DNA of 64,000 nucleotides from Tubulanus polymorphus (taxonomy: Eukaryota; Nemertea; Palaeonemertea; Tubulaniformes; Tubulanidae), in NCBI RefSeq assembly GCF_964204645.1, contig NC_134029.1, positions 370,001 to 434,000 of the forward strand, read 5' to 3'. Positions 1-10,230 of this stretch are shown here, piece after piece. The stretch's first letter is position 1, and the number at the start of each line of letters is the position of its first letter. The notes beneath the pieces were generated by a model. It made no database searches, had not been told where the DNA came from, and saw nothing but the letters and a program-made list of their open reading frames with translations. The position numbers were made by a program, and so were the translations under genes.

Positions 1-285
1 ATAGATGTGATTCAGCTGAAAAGAGTTAAAGAAAATATCCTGTATTCACACAATATTTCATATAACATTAATCATAAGAATTTCCATGTGAATCAACTTA
101 CCTTTCAAGATTGCCGAGTATCGGCTAAGGTTTGTTGATCTTAGTATGGGCTTTTTCTCATAGATGTGATTCAGCTGAAAGCAGTTAAAGAAAATATCCT
201 GTATTCACACATTATTTCATATAACATCAATCATAATAATTTCCATGTAAATCAACTTACCTTTTTTTCGGCTAGGATTGTCTTG
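1..285 (-). repeat. Exon-like module, left-end copies
   Basis: Two and a half copies of a module of about 155 bp lie here. Read on the minus strand, each has an acceptor-like stretch (TTTCAG), a short Lys/Arg/Pro-rich exon-like segment and a donor (AAAG|GTAAGTTGAT). The module recurs in diverged form at 5090-6290 and 6900-7530. The first copy runs off the left edge and the third is cut by the AT-rich array beginning near 290. Without transcripts I cannot tell a decayed exon array from a non-coding satellite that carries splice-like motifs. Confidence 0.6.
102..174 (-). pseudogene. Exon-like segment, best-preserved left copy
   Basis: A 73-nt segment bounded by TTTCAG and GTAAGT. In one frame it is open and encodes LNHIYEKKPILRST followed by NLSRYSAILK, similar to the segment at 5152-5263. 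The length is not a multiple of three (24 codons plus one base), so consecutive copies could not be joined in one frame. That argues against a functional repeat-exon protein. The family is not recognised. It could also be one real exon of a gene lying left of the window. Confidence 0.3.
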
Positions 286-290
286 GTTGG

Positions 291-1885
291 TTCATGAGTT
301 AAATTCTATATTACAAGGTTAATTTTTTTTCTGCCTATTTTAATACATCAAGATTTTGGATATCTACATTACAAGGTTAACTTTTTTTTCTGCCTAATTT
401 ATTACATCTAGATTTTGGATATCTACATTACAAGGTTAACTTTTTTTTCTGCCTAATCTATTACATCTAGATTTTGGATATCTATATTACAAGGTTTCTG
501 CCTATTTGAATACATCAAGATTTTGGATATCTATATTACAAGGTTAGCTTTTTTTCTGCCTATTTTAATAGATCTAGATTTTGGATATCTATATTACAAG
601 GTTAACTTTTTTCTGCCTATTTCAAAAATTCGAGATTTTGGATATCTATATTACAAGGTTAACTTTTTTTCTGCCTATTTCAAAAATTCGAGATTTTGGA
701 TATCTATATTACAAGGTTAACTTTTTTTTCTGCCTATTACAATACATCTAGATTTTGGATATCTATATTACAAGGTTAACTTTTTTCTGCCTATTTCAAA
801 ACATATAGATTTTGGATATCTATATTACAAGGTTAACTTTTTTCTGCCTATTTTAATACATCTAGATTTTGGATATCTATATTACAAGGTTAACTTTTTT
901 CTGCCTATTTTAATACATCTAGATTTTGGATATCTATATTACAAGGTTAATTTTTTTCCTGCCTATTTCAAAGCATCTAGATTCTGGATATCTATATTAC
1001 AAGGTTAACTTCTATTTTTCTGCCTATTTTACAAGGTTAACTTTTTTCTGCCTATTTCAGAACATCTAGATTTTGGATATCTATATTACAAGGTTAACTT
1101 TTTTTTCTGCCTAATTTATTACATCGAGATTTTGGATATCTATATTACAAGGTTAACTTTTTTTCTGCCTTTTACAATATATCGAGATTTTGGATATCTA
1201 TATTACAAGGTTAATTTTTTTTTCTGCCTAATTTATTACATCGAGATTTTGGTTATCTATATTACAAGGTTAACTTTTATTTTTCTGCCTATTTCAAAAC
1301 ATCTAGATTTTGGATATCTATATTACAAGGTTAACTTTTTTCTGCCTATTTTAATACATCTAGATTTTGGATATCTATATTACAAGGTTAACTTTTTTTT
1401 GCCTATTTCAGAACATCTAGATTTGGATATCTATATTACAAGGCTAACTTTTTTTCTGCCTATTTGAATAAATCGAGATTTTGGATATCTATATTACAAG
1501 GTTAACTTTTTTTTTGCCAATTTCAGAACATCTAGATTTGGATATCTATATTACAAGGTTAACTTTTTTTTTCTGCCTATTTGAATACATCGAGATTTTG
1601 GATATCTATATTACAAGGTTAACTTTTTTTCTGCCTATTTTAATAGATCTAGATTTTGGATATCTATATTACAAGGTTAATTTTTTTTGCCTATTTAAAA
1701 AATTCGAGATTTTGGATATCTATATTACAAGGTTAACTTTTTTCTGCCTATTTGAATACATCGAGATTTTGGATATCTATATTACAAGGTTAACTTTTTT
1801 TTTCTGCCTATTACAAAACATCTAGATTTTGGATATCTATATTACAAGGTTAACTTTTTTCTGCCTATTTCAATTCATCGAGATT
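291..1885. repeat. AT-rich minisatellite, about 58-bp units
   Basis: About 27 tandem units of 55-63 bp. Each contains GGATATCTATATTACAAGG, then GTTAACTTTTTTCTGCC and a variable ATACATC(T/G)AGATTTT segment. Lengths vary mainly in the T run. Long open frames such as 1132-1467 and 1481-1825 come from the repetition and are not genes. GATATC and TCTAGA sites recur in nearly every unit. Confidence 0.92.
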
Positions 1886-4800
1886 TAGAAATAAGAAACT
1901 TTGAATCATTCCCACACCTTGATAAATCCAGAATTCAGCAAAGTCTTTTTAAAGATTCAATAAATCCTTCGCACAAGAGCCAGAGTTACACTTCCTGTAT
2001 TCTTTTGATAGCAACCAATATTAAATTATACAATTGTCTTATCAACCCCTATGGTTTGGATTTGAGCACTTTTGAGATGAAGATACTGAATTAATCATCA
2101 TCGTAGATACCTATAATCAGTCAACTAATGTCCTCTATAATTTAAATTATTGAATTTTCTACACTAGAAGAATTTAAGATCCGGTACAAATTTGGATTGA
2201 TCACTATTTAAACAGCTAATTTTGCATCAGAGCTTTTGATACCTAGTTTGATCCAGAATTCCCCAAAACCTAACTGATTCAACAGATCCCACACACATGT
2301 GGCCCAGTTAGACGCAGACGACATTGCACGATACAGTCGTCTCATCCACTGCGCTATTTTTGAAATAATTTTCACTTACATGCATTATATTGAATTGATT
2401 TTGATTAATCTTCTAGATATCTAAAGCAATCCGTTAATTAGTAATCATACTAGCTATATTTTAATTGTCAGTTGAATTCATCACTATTTGAATTCATCAG
2501 AAATAAAGATAAAAGCACATTTTTAGTGGTAAATTAGAAATTCCCTTAGCCGAATGCTATATAATCTTCCCTTTTACAGTACACTGTGTATAAGGACCGA
2601 AAGACCTTGTTATGACTGGACCTCCCTGGTGCGGTGCGAGTCATGATGCTGGAATATAGATTGAAGGAGAGGGGTTAGTAAAAGAGAGCTATTAGCAAGA
2701 GGAATAAGACCTAAGTTTAGGATATCCTGTCAAAATAAGGCTCTCAATCTGACATACACAGTGAAATTGAAATATTCCCCCTTCCAAATTCAGGAATGTA
2801 TTTGTGCACGTACAGATTTGTTTTATCTCCCTTCGATCGGAAGTAAATCTGCGTTAAATGATTTTGGCAATTCGTATCAAAACTAATACAGCTGTATGAA
2901 GACACAATAGGTTCACTTTAGATACAGATAAATAAATGTGCTCAGATACACATGTATCAGCTTTAAATGTCCATGGACCTGAATTAAAAATATTTTCACA
3001 TAACATATTGAATTTACCTTAATTGTAGATATCTTAGTAATACGTTAATGAGTAAATCATCTAAGATTCTAATTGTCAGTTAAACAATATCTATTACGCG
3101 TCACTTGACACACAGTATGGTTTTAGATATTATTTGAATCAGTTAGGTTTTGGTAAATTTTGGCAATATTGACCATGAGCATGCCCAGTCGCTGTAAGTA
3201 CGGCAGTTGGAGATATAAATACTGATCAGTCGATGAGACTGAATCATATGTACTCATACATATATCAGCTATATCTAAATTTTCAGTTTAACGAAATTTA
3301 TATTATGGACCTGTATTATGTATAAATAGTTTTTGATCATAGAAATATTGAATTCATCTTAATTGTGGATATCTAAGCCATTTGTTAATGAGCAATTTGT
3401 CCTAGCTATATATATACATGATAATTGTCAGTTAAACAATAATCATAACGCAAAACAAGGCACAGAGTATGGCTCTGGGGAATGATTTGAATCAATTTAA
3501 GCTTTGTTTCATTCTAGATTTGTCAAAGCGCTTGAGACCTAAGTACGGTTTCTAAAAGACCCGCAGTCCATAGATTTCCCCATATTACACCAGATCTCGA
3601 TAGAGCCCTAGACACTATTTTATACATCTTTCCCCCAGAAATTCATTAATGCAATGGGTAAAGCAGCATATAATATATACTGTAAAGTGCCTGAATGTTT
3701 ATAAATGTATCAATATACTATTTGTAAAAAAATCTATTAACTGACGATAAAGTTTAATTGATATATATCTTTACAAGTAAAGCCAACCTAAATGTATACG
3801 GGGCCCTAAAATATCTACACTAGAAGATTTTCTCATCAAATATTATATGATATTGAATGATTGCTAATTTCTAAGCGATTGGTTAATTAGTAAATTGTCC
3901 TATCTATGGAGTGGGACCTGTATTACATACCGTATAAATAGTTTTTGATCATAGAAATATTGAATTCATCTACGATTCGTTTCAAATTTTTCAAATTGGT
4001 TACCTTCGAAAATATCAATGCCATCAAATTTGTACATCTACAATTCAGCAAATAGTTAATATTTGAACATCAACACTGGTCTAACGTTATGTTCTATGTT
4101 TCCTAACTATGTGATATCTACACGGACAAATAGCCACAGTTGACTATGTTTAACTATGGTAAGTTGGAAGATTAAACTCACAATTCATGTTGAAACTATA
4201 TCTCAGTTTAGGTTAACTCAACAGACCTACGAGTCAAAACTAGGCACTCAACACAACCATTTACCCCTAGTGACAAACCTAACTTGTCTTATCTATCGAC
4301 CAAGGATCGAAGACCAAAATCGTGCATTAATGGAGCTTAGCTTTTTTTAGACTCTCACATTGCATTAAACATTATCAAATAGTTTCCTCGAAAACACTAT
4401 ATCATCCATCAGACTGGTTTGAAAAAGGTGATAAGTAAAAAAATCAATACTTTACTACAGAAGTCGGCTATTGTCTTCACCGCTCCTGGATCTCAGTGTT
4501 TATAACATGCACTATTGTCTATGCTGCTCCTAATAAGATACACTATTGTCTTTGCTGCTTTTAAAACAGTGTTTAACGTGAATCAGTGTTTATGAGATAA
4601 TCCATTAGCTTTGTCGCTTGAATCAGTGTTTATAAGATTCACTATTGTCTCTGCTGCTCCTGACATTTAATGTTTTATAGAAATCAACCACCGATTGTAG
4701 AAGAATCCATCGTTGAGTGATTAATCCGTTGCTGGTTCCTCAACTTTTCATCTGGGCTTCTGCAGTTTCCATCAGCAAATGGGTCGATCAGTATTCATCT

Positions 4801-5080
4801 ACTTGTGAGTGTCTTCTTCAGGCCAATTTTTCCGAGATGTAGTTTGGCTGAAACAAAGTGAAGAAAGCAAAACATTTCAGACAGATTTATCATAATTTAC
4901 GTGTCATTTCAAATTACAAGCCACCCTACCCTGTTTTTCACAAAGTAAAATTCATTGACGTCAATTGCTGATTTAAACCCCAATAATTAATTGCAGTAGT
5001 AGGACTAGTTCATCACTGTTTAAGACTAGTGAAGATAAAAGTTCAGCCATGTGGACCGGTAAATAGATTTTGATGATAGC
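1886..5080. other. AT-rich non-coding DNA with diverged dispersed repeats
   Basis: No supportable gene. A diverged block of about 90 bp recurs near 2388, 3005, 3347 and 3850. It has the core TTGAATT...GATATCTAAG...GTTAATTAGTAA, often followed by AATTGTCAGTTAAAC. A second short repeat (CACTATTGTCTCTGCTGCTCC with AATCAGTGTTTATAAGAT) recurs four or five times at about 4470-4665. The open frame at 4156-4350 has no protein-like features. Confidence 0.6.
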
Positions 5081-5151
5081 CACTTATGAAATGATGTTCA
5101 TATGAGGACTGAAATTTCTATATACAGGTAATTTCATGTATATCAACTTAC

Positions 5152-5263
5152 CTTTAAAGATTGCTGGGTTCAGTTCTGGTCTTTTCTGTGCACCGTTCCA
5201 GTTTGTAGATTTTGGACGAGTAGTTGATCTCAAGCTGGGTTTTTTCTTATAGTTGAAATTCAG
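5152..5263 (-). pseudogene. Exon-like segment, open copy
   Basis: A 112-nt segment between TTGCAG and GTAAGTTGAT. It is open in the frame that starts LNFNYKKKPSLRSTTRPKST and ends NPAIFK. Basic and proline-rich, with no family recognised. It is homologous to 102-174 and 5351-5512. Like 102-174 it has one base beyond whole codons, so a chain of these units would not stay in frame. Expression is unproven. Confidence 0.3.
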
Positions 5264-5350
5264 CTGCAATGATTAAAAGAAGATATCCAGTAATGACAAA
5301 ATATTTAATTTAGAATTTATCATAATAATTTCCATAAAAAATCGACTTAC

Positions 5351-5512
5351 ATTTCAAGTTTGCTGGGTTCAGTATCGGTTAGAACAATTGGTTGATGCAA
5401 TTGGTTGATGCATTTGATTCAAGCTTGGATTGTTCAGTGGGCGGAGCTTATTTGTAGATATTTGATGAGTCGTTGATTTAAAGCTGGGCAGTTTCATATA
5501 GATAGGATTTAG
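5351..5512 (-). pseudogene. Exon-like segment with late stop
   Basis: Homologous to the neighbouring segments, with acceptor TTTCAG and donor GTAAGT intact. The frame is open for about 46 codons from LNPIYMKLPSFKSTT and then meets TGA just before the donor. It contains a short internal duplication (GCATCAACCAATT twice). Probably a decayed copy. Confidence 0.3.
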
Positions 5513-6290
5513 CTGAAATGAGCAAACAAAGATATCCTGTAATGACAAAATATTTCATTTAGAATTTATCGACATAATTCCACATATATCCAGTTACCAT
5601 TTATGCTTGGGTCGTTATCAGCGATTATCTTATTAGTTTGTTAGTTAGTTGGCCTCATCTGTGCCCTGTTCCAGTTGGTCAATTTTGGACGAGTAGTTGA
5701 TCTCAAGCTGGGTTTTTCTCATAGTTGAAATTTAGCTGCAATGATTAAAAGAAGATATCCTGTAATGACAAAATATTTCATTTAGAATTTATTGAAATAA
5801 TTTCATGTATATCAAGTTACCTTTAATGATTGCTTGGTCCATAATCGGCGTGGATCATCTTAAGTTTGTTTGTTGATTAATTGGATTCTAGTTGGCCTCA
5901 TCTGTGCACTGTTCCAGTTGGTCAATTTTGGACGAGTAGTTGATCTCAAGCTGGGTTTTTTCTTATATTTGAAATTTAGCTGCAATGATTAAAAGAAGAT
6001 ATCCTGTAATGAAAAAATATTTCATTTATAATTTATCGAAATAATTCCATGTATATCAAGTTACCTTTTATGATTGCTTGGTTATCGGGGATTATCTTAT
6101 TAGTTGGTTAGTTATTTGGCCTCATCTGTGCACTGTTCCAGTTGGTCAATTTTGGACGAGTAGTTGATCTCAAACTGGGTTTTTCTCATAGTTGAAATTT
6201 AGCTGCAATGATTAAAAGAAGATATCCTGTAATGACAAAATATTTCATTTAGAATTTATCATAATAATTTCCATAAATGATATACCTAGA

Positions 6291-6900
6291 ATAGCCTTCT
6301 CGGTTATATTCCTAACACCGAACAAATTATAAGCGAACATACGATACCTAATCGTATGAAATGCCCGCCATTTTGTTTTGGGTTCCACATTGGGTTTTCC
6401 CAATGGGCTTTCCCAATTACATCAGAAATTCCCGGAATTTCCGGAATATCCAACAAACAGCCAATCACATTCAATGTAGCTCAGGTAATGAGGTCAACTC
6501 AGATATATAGAAGCGAGAAAATTTAGGGGGTTTATAAAGTGAGGACCCATAGGTCGAAAAGTACATCGAGAGGAGTCGCACAAAAAACGGCAACACTTCC
6601 AGGAAGGATTGAACTTTTATATATTTCAATTCCAAGTATGCAAATTCTCATATATGAAAACGTGCCATTACTTAGTGCTAAAAAGCAGGGTTTTTACGTG
6701 TTTTTCAAGAATAAGTCCCCTAAAAATAACTTGATCACTATGAAATTTTTGTGGGCTCGAGAACTCAATATAAGCCAAACAATGACACCAAAAATCAACA
6801 CTATTGGTTCAACAGCCAATGTTTGTGCCTTGTTGACACACCGGTACTCTATTCATTTTCAATTAAAACTGCTTCTCCAGACCATTTGCATAGGCAAACC
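6291..6900. other. Non-coding region with short palindromes
   Basis: Around 6365-6450 there are close short inverted and direct repeats (GGGTTTTCCCAATGGGCTTTCC and TTCCCGGAATTTCCGGAA, each given in part). These may be remnants of a small inverted-repeat element. The open frame 6539-6967 starts with a non-ATG codon, has no recognisable domain and overlaps the exon-module repeat at its 3' end. I do not call it a gene. Confidence 0.4.
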
Positions 6901-7530
6901 TACGGTTCACCAAAAATCAACTCACATTTCAAGTTTGCTGGGTTTAGTATCGGTTAAAATGTTCTAAGTTCGTATCAAATATCAAATTACCTTTTATGAT
7001 GGCTGGGTTCATTATCATTGAGTTCATTAAGTTGGTTGGTTGAGTTTCATCCAAATTGGCCCCTTCTGTGCACTGTTCTCTAATCGGCAGATCTTAGTTG
7101 ATGAGCTCTCGTTTGACTTTTGAGTTGGTGTCCCTTACGATCGTGACACACCTGCCAGGAGCGAAACAGGCGGAAATCGAAGTACAGATATAGTTGTGTG
7201 ATCGTCGGTCGAATTTACATCATTTTTTTTCGATAATTTTACAATATTTGGTCTTTTTTTCATATAAGTAGTCCGAAAGTTTACAAGGATGAAGATAATT
7301 TTGTCTAATTTTTTTTTGGAAATCGAAGTACAGATATAGTTGTGTGATCGTCGGTCGATTTTACTTAATCTTTTTTCAAAATCGAAGTACTTCTTTGTCT
7401 TCTTGGGTGTCGTCGAAGCTGAAATTGAGTAAAAGAAAAAACATTTTGTAGTCACACATTTCTTCATCATTAATCCTAATTTATATGTGAATCAACTTAA
7501 CTTTCAAGATTGCGGAGTTCGCTATTCTTT
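6900..7530 (-). repeat. Further exon-like modules and a 48-bp duplication
   Basis: Diverged copies of the module recur near 6900-6960, 6985-7060 and 7490-7530. In the last the donor is changed from GT to TT. A block of about 48 bp (GGAAATCGAAGTACAGATAT then AGTTGTGTGATCGTCGGTCG) occurs at about 7169-7217 and again at about 7318-7366. The minus open frame 7135-7470 spans both copies and probably reflects that duplication. Confidence 0.5.
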
Positions 7531-7626
7531 TTTCGGCATCTTCTGTAGTCGCCTTCTACCATCTTCATCTTCAACTTCTTGGGAGTCCTGAAATGAAAAA
7601 AAAGAGAAGAGCGATGAAAACCTGGT

Positions 7627-7896
7627 ACGGAACAAAACTAATGTTCGAAAGCTTTTCAGCTCTCCGTCGCCGGTCACATGCCGAGAATACCAGACAATGA
7701 GCCAGCCAGGAATATACTGCCCTCTACACGCCCTCACACAGAACGCGAAAACCAGGATGACGACGCCTCACATTCCCCATCTAACTACAGGATGTACTGG
7801 GCGACGTCAGTAACGGACACACCTATAAAATTGCACGAAACACAAATAGCGCAGTACAACCAGCTTGACCGGGTTGAGATTCAGGATCTCAACTAG
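7627..7896 (+). pseudogene. Inverted, decayed copy of the 8236-8437 segment
   Basis: On the plus strand this matches the reverse complement of about 8250-8410. The shared peptide stretch reads ILPSTRPHTERENQDDDAS here and ILPPTRPHTEHENQDDEAS there. Upstream of the shared stretch this copy has an in-frame TAA (after the GAACAAAAC shared with the other copy), so it looks broken. A frame stays open from the ATG at 7678 to 7896 (72 aa). The family is not recognised. Confidence 0.45.
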
Positions 7897-7899
7897 CAC

Positions 7900-8175
7900 T
7901 CAAAAGCGTGACAAGAGACTTCATCCACTGACCGAGGTTATCACAAGGACACAATGAAACTAGCACTCACAAGCCGACGAGAGACTTCATCCACTGACCG
8001 AGGTTATCACAAGGACACAATGAAAACTAGCACTAAAACTAGAAATCAAAGAGCGTGACAGTAGAATCATCCCTCAGCCGACTCAGAATACCAGAAACAA
8101 AGAGCGTGACAGTAGAATCATCCCTCATCCGGGTGGTCACAAGGACACAATGAATGCTAGTAGCGTGACAATCCA
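7900..8175. repeat. Short tandem repeats
   Basis: Two near-identical units of about 70 bp (GAGACTTCATCCACTGACCG, then AGGTTATCACAAGGACACAATG) at 7910-8035 are followed by two units containing AAAGAGCGTGACAGTAGAATC at about 8045-8130. The open frame on the minus strand here arises from the repetition. Confidence 0.75.
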
Positions 8176-8235
8176 GTATAACCGCTCCACTTGTATCCCG
8201 CGCAATCCCACAGATATGCCTGTCATTGACATCAC

Positions 8236-8437
8236 TCAGCACACTTTGAAGATAGGTGGGGGAAATGAGGCCTCGTCATCCTGGTTTTCGTGTTCCGTAT
8301 GAGGGCGTGTAGGGGGCAGAATTTCCTGACCGACTCTTTGTCTGACATCCTCGACATGTGACCGGCGAAGGAGAGCTGATGCTTTCGGACATAGGTTTTG
8401 TTCCAGCAAACGTTGAAATTCGACAGAGAAATCGGCC
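8236..8437 (-). CDS. Hypothetical terminal exon, proline/acidic-rich
   Basis: A possible last coding exon. A strong acceptor (TTTTATTTTTCAG) precedes 8437 and the frame runs 66 codons from ADFSVEFQRLLEQN to the TGA at 8236. The peptide is charged and contains LLRRSHVEDVRQRVGQ and PPTRPHTEHENQDDEAS. The inverted copy at 7627-7896 keeps the second stretch, with several of the differences at third codon positions (ATT/ATA, CAT/CAC, ACG/ACA). This suggests the frame was once under selection. A second acceptor, TTTTTTGCAG, lies 24 nt upstream. I found no clean in-phase donor in the candidate first exon, so the model is incomplete. Confidence 0.35.
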
Positions 8438-8499
8438 CTGAAAAATAAAACGGGTTAGAACCTGCAAAAAAGAACGGGTTAATAAACACGGAACAGTAC

Positions 8500-8615
8500 A
8501 GGACAGCACAGAGACGAACAGTAACACATAAAACATAAAGACGTCGTTCCTCAGGAAGCAGGAACAGGAGCAGGAGCGCAGCGAAAATCGCCAGGAGGAG
8601 AATCCACGGTAGCAT
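8500..8615 (-). CDS. Candidate first exon with hydrophobic N-terminus
   Basis: An ATG at 8615 (A at -3) opens a frame beginning MLPWILLLAIFAALLLLFLL followed by PEERRLYV. This is a convincing signal peptide or signal anchor with a charged flank. The frame can be read further, but the proline/acidic segment at 8236-8437 is open in a different frame, so splicing would be needed. Candidate donors between 8500 and 8560 are weak. The 3' boundary given is approximate. The protein family is not recognised. Confidence 0.3.
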
Positions 8616-8639
8616 GTTCACAGTGTGAGTGTGCAGAGG

Positions 8640-9416
8640 TGAATGAATGGTTTCCTATGCTTAATACATACCGTGGTCAGCCGGTGACGTATTCAATAGG
8701 GCGTGTGAATGATATCAACAACTCTGAAAAGCCGCGATTGTGTCTCTATAATATTGTTGAATGGATTTACGAGCTTAGGTTCCTGCACTGGGTTGAACAC
8801 GCGCCAGTAGCTAGCTATACAATATCGTGGAACTTTAATAAGGCCATGGCATGTAAAATAAATGACTTGATTCCCAACAGCTACCCTCTCCGAATTTAGC
8901 CGCCGCCGTGACTCGACCAGGAGTAAATTAGGCCCTTCAAAGTTGATACTTCGTTTCTCATCCAAACCTCTCTCGCCGGCGCCGAACATGAGGGCGGGCG
9001 AATTTTTTGGTTATGAGATTTTTTGAAATATAAAAGTGGAAATAAACTCGTATCTTATATATTTTCTAGGGAGACGAAGGCGGGGAGTTTTTTTTCTGTT
9101 TAAATACAAAAATTATTCGCGGTGACTGCGTACCGGTACAACTAATTTAGCTGCATAATTTAAATCTTCTTATCTTCTTATTATGTATATAATAAATCAT
9201 CTATGACAAGTGAATATCTAATCCAATATTTCAAGTAAAGCCGCAAGAACGTAGTCGCCATTCCATTTCCTGCATAGCAATCGATTTTCATTTTATGTTC
9301 ACCGTATGGTGTGTCAGGCCCCGATATGGCGTGACAGGCCTCGGGTGCTCGAGGAGCAGGATGTCCTAGGTGGTGGAGTATTCACACATTTATTGAATTG
9401 AACCAATTTTATTGCA
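8640..9416. other. Intergenic / zinc-finger gene upstream region
   Basis: No supportable gene. CpG is more frequent at about 8890-9000 (CGCCGCCGTGACTCGACC, CTCTCGCCGGCGCCGAAC) than in the AT-rich surroundings. This could be a promoter-associated patch for the plus-strand zinc-finger gene or for a leftward transcript. Just before the zinc-finger ATG there is a short imperfect repeat, GTGTCAGGCC / GTGACAGGCC. No convincing TATA box is visible. Confidence 0.35.
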
Positions 9417-10230
9417 ATGGACTGCGTGTTTTATTGCTGCGGAAAGTGTAGAGGGCTTTATGAAACAGAAGAGAAACTAGAAAATCACAAGACGAATTGT
9501 ACGGCTGGAACAGATCCCGATGATTGTCAATATAGAGCAATTGATTGTCAAAAAACATCAACTCAAATTGACGATGCCGATGGCCGTGCTGCTGGCGTCA
9601 GGAGAGATAGAACTGAACAACTAGAGGAAAGATCATTACATATAGAATTAGTGAAACAAGCTGTGAATTCAATAATTCCATCGGTAGATCATTCATATAT
9701 CAGTAATCAACACCCAACAATGGTTCATCACGATGATGATGATGATACCGCACTTGCGCTGTATCCATCTGATACCGTGGATCCCCTACATCCAACAAGT
9801 GATACCGCAGTTAATTCTACTGAAGAAATCGATTCTACTTTGACAGTGAAATCCTCCAAATGCAAGAAGAATGTGAAAACGGAGAAACCACGTCGTCGGG
9901 CTATTAGCCCTGAATCGTGGGCCGAGCGAGCCAAACGCTTAACTATAGAAACCACATCTACAGGATTACTACAATTAAATGTAACTAGTTACACATGCGA
10001 TGATTGCGGTTACACGTGTAACGAGGTGGAGTCGTACATGAAACATCGACGCGAACACAACCAATCGGCACTGCCGCTGCTGTCATGTGACCAGTGCTCG
10101 TTTACTACGCAGTTTAAAAGTAGATTAAACAAACATAAAACGTGTCATAATAAACATTTAATGTGTGAGTTCTGTAGTTATAAAACGGGCGATCCATTGA
10201 CGTTAAAACGGCATACATCACGTCATACCG
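9417..10230 (+). CDS. Zinc-finger gene, exon 1
   Basis: The first coding exon carries the C2HC-like finger, the acidic and basic linkers, and fingers 1-3. It ends in the inter-finger linker HTG at the donor ACCG|GTGAGT. Without splicing, the frame continues into the intron minisatellite and stops at 10382. Confidence 0.85.

Larger units (their letters stand above)
5090..6290 (-). repeat. Tandem array of exon-like modules
   Basis: About five copies of a module of 230-250 bp. On the minus strand each reads: acceptor-like TTGCAG or TTTCAG, a segment beginning CTRAATTTCAACTAT and continuing through AAACCCAGCTTGAGATCAAC, a variable part, then a donor-like GGTAASTTGATATAC, and an AT-rich spacer containing AAGATATCCTGTAATGAC. 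The copy at 5152-5263 is open. Copies near 5600-5740 and 5825-5975 carry frameshifts or stops, so most are decayed if they were ever exons. Splice-like ends are better kept than the reading frame. Confidence 0.6.

Noticed and set aside
523-1825. Repeated DIYITRLTFFLP / DFGYLYYKVNFF open frames
   Set aside because: Products of the AT-rich 58-bp repeat; frames change between copies because unit length varies.
6539-6967. 142-codon plus-strand open frame
   Set aside because: Non-ATG start, no domain, and its end lies in the exon-module repeat.
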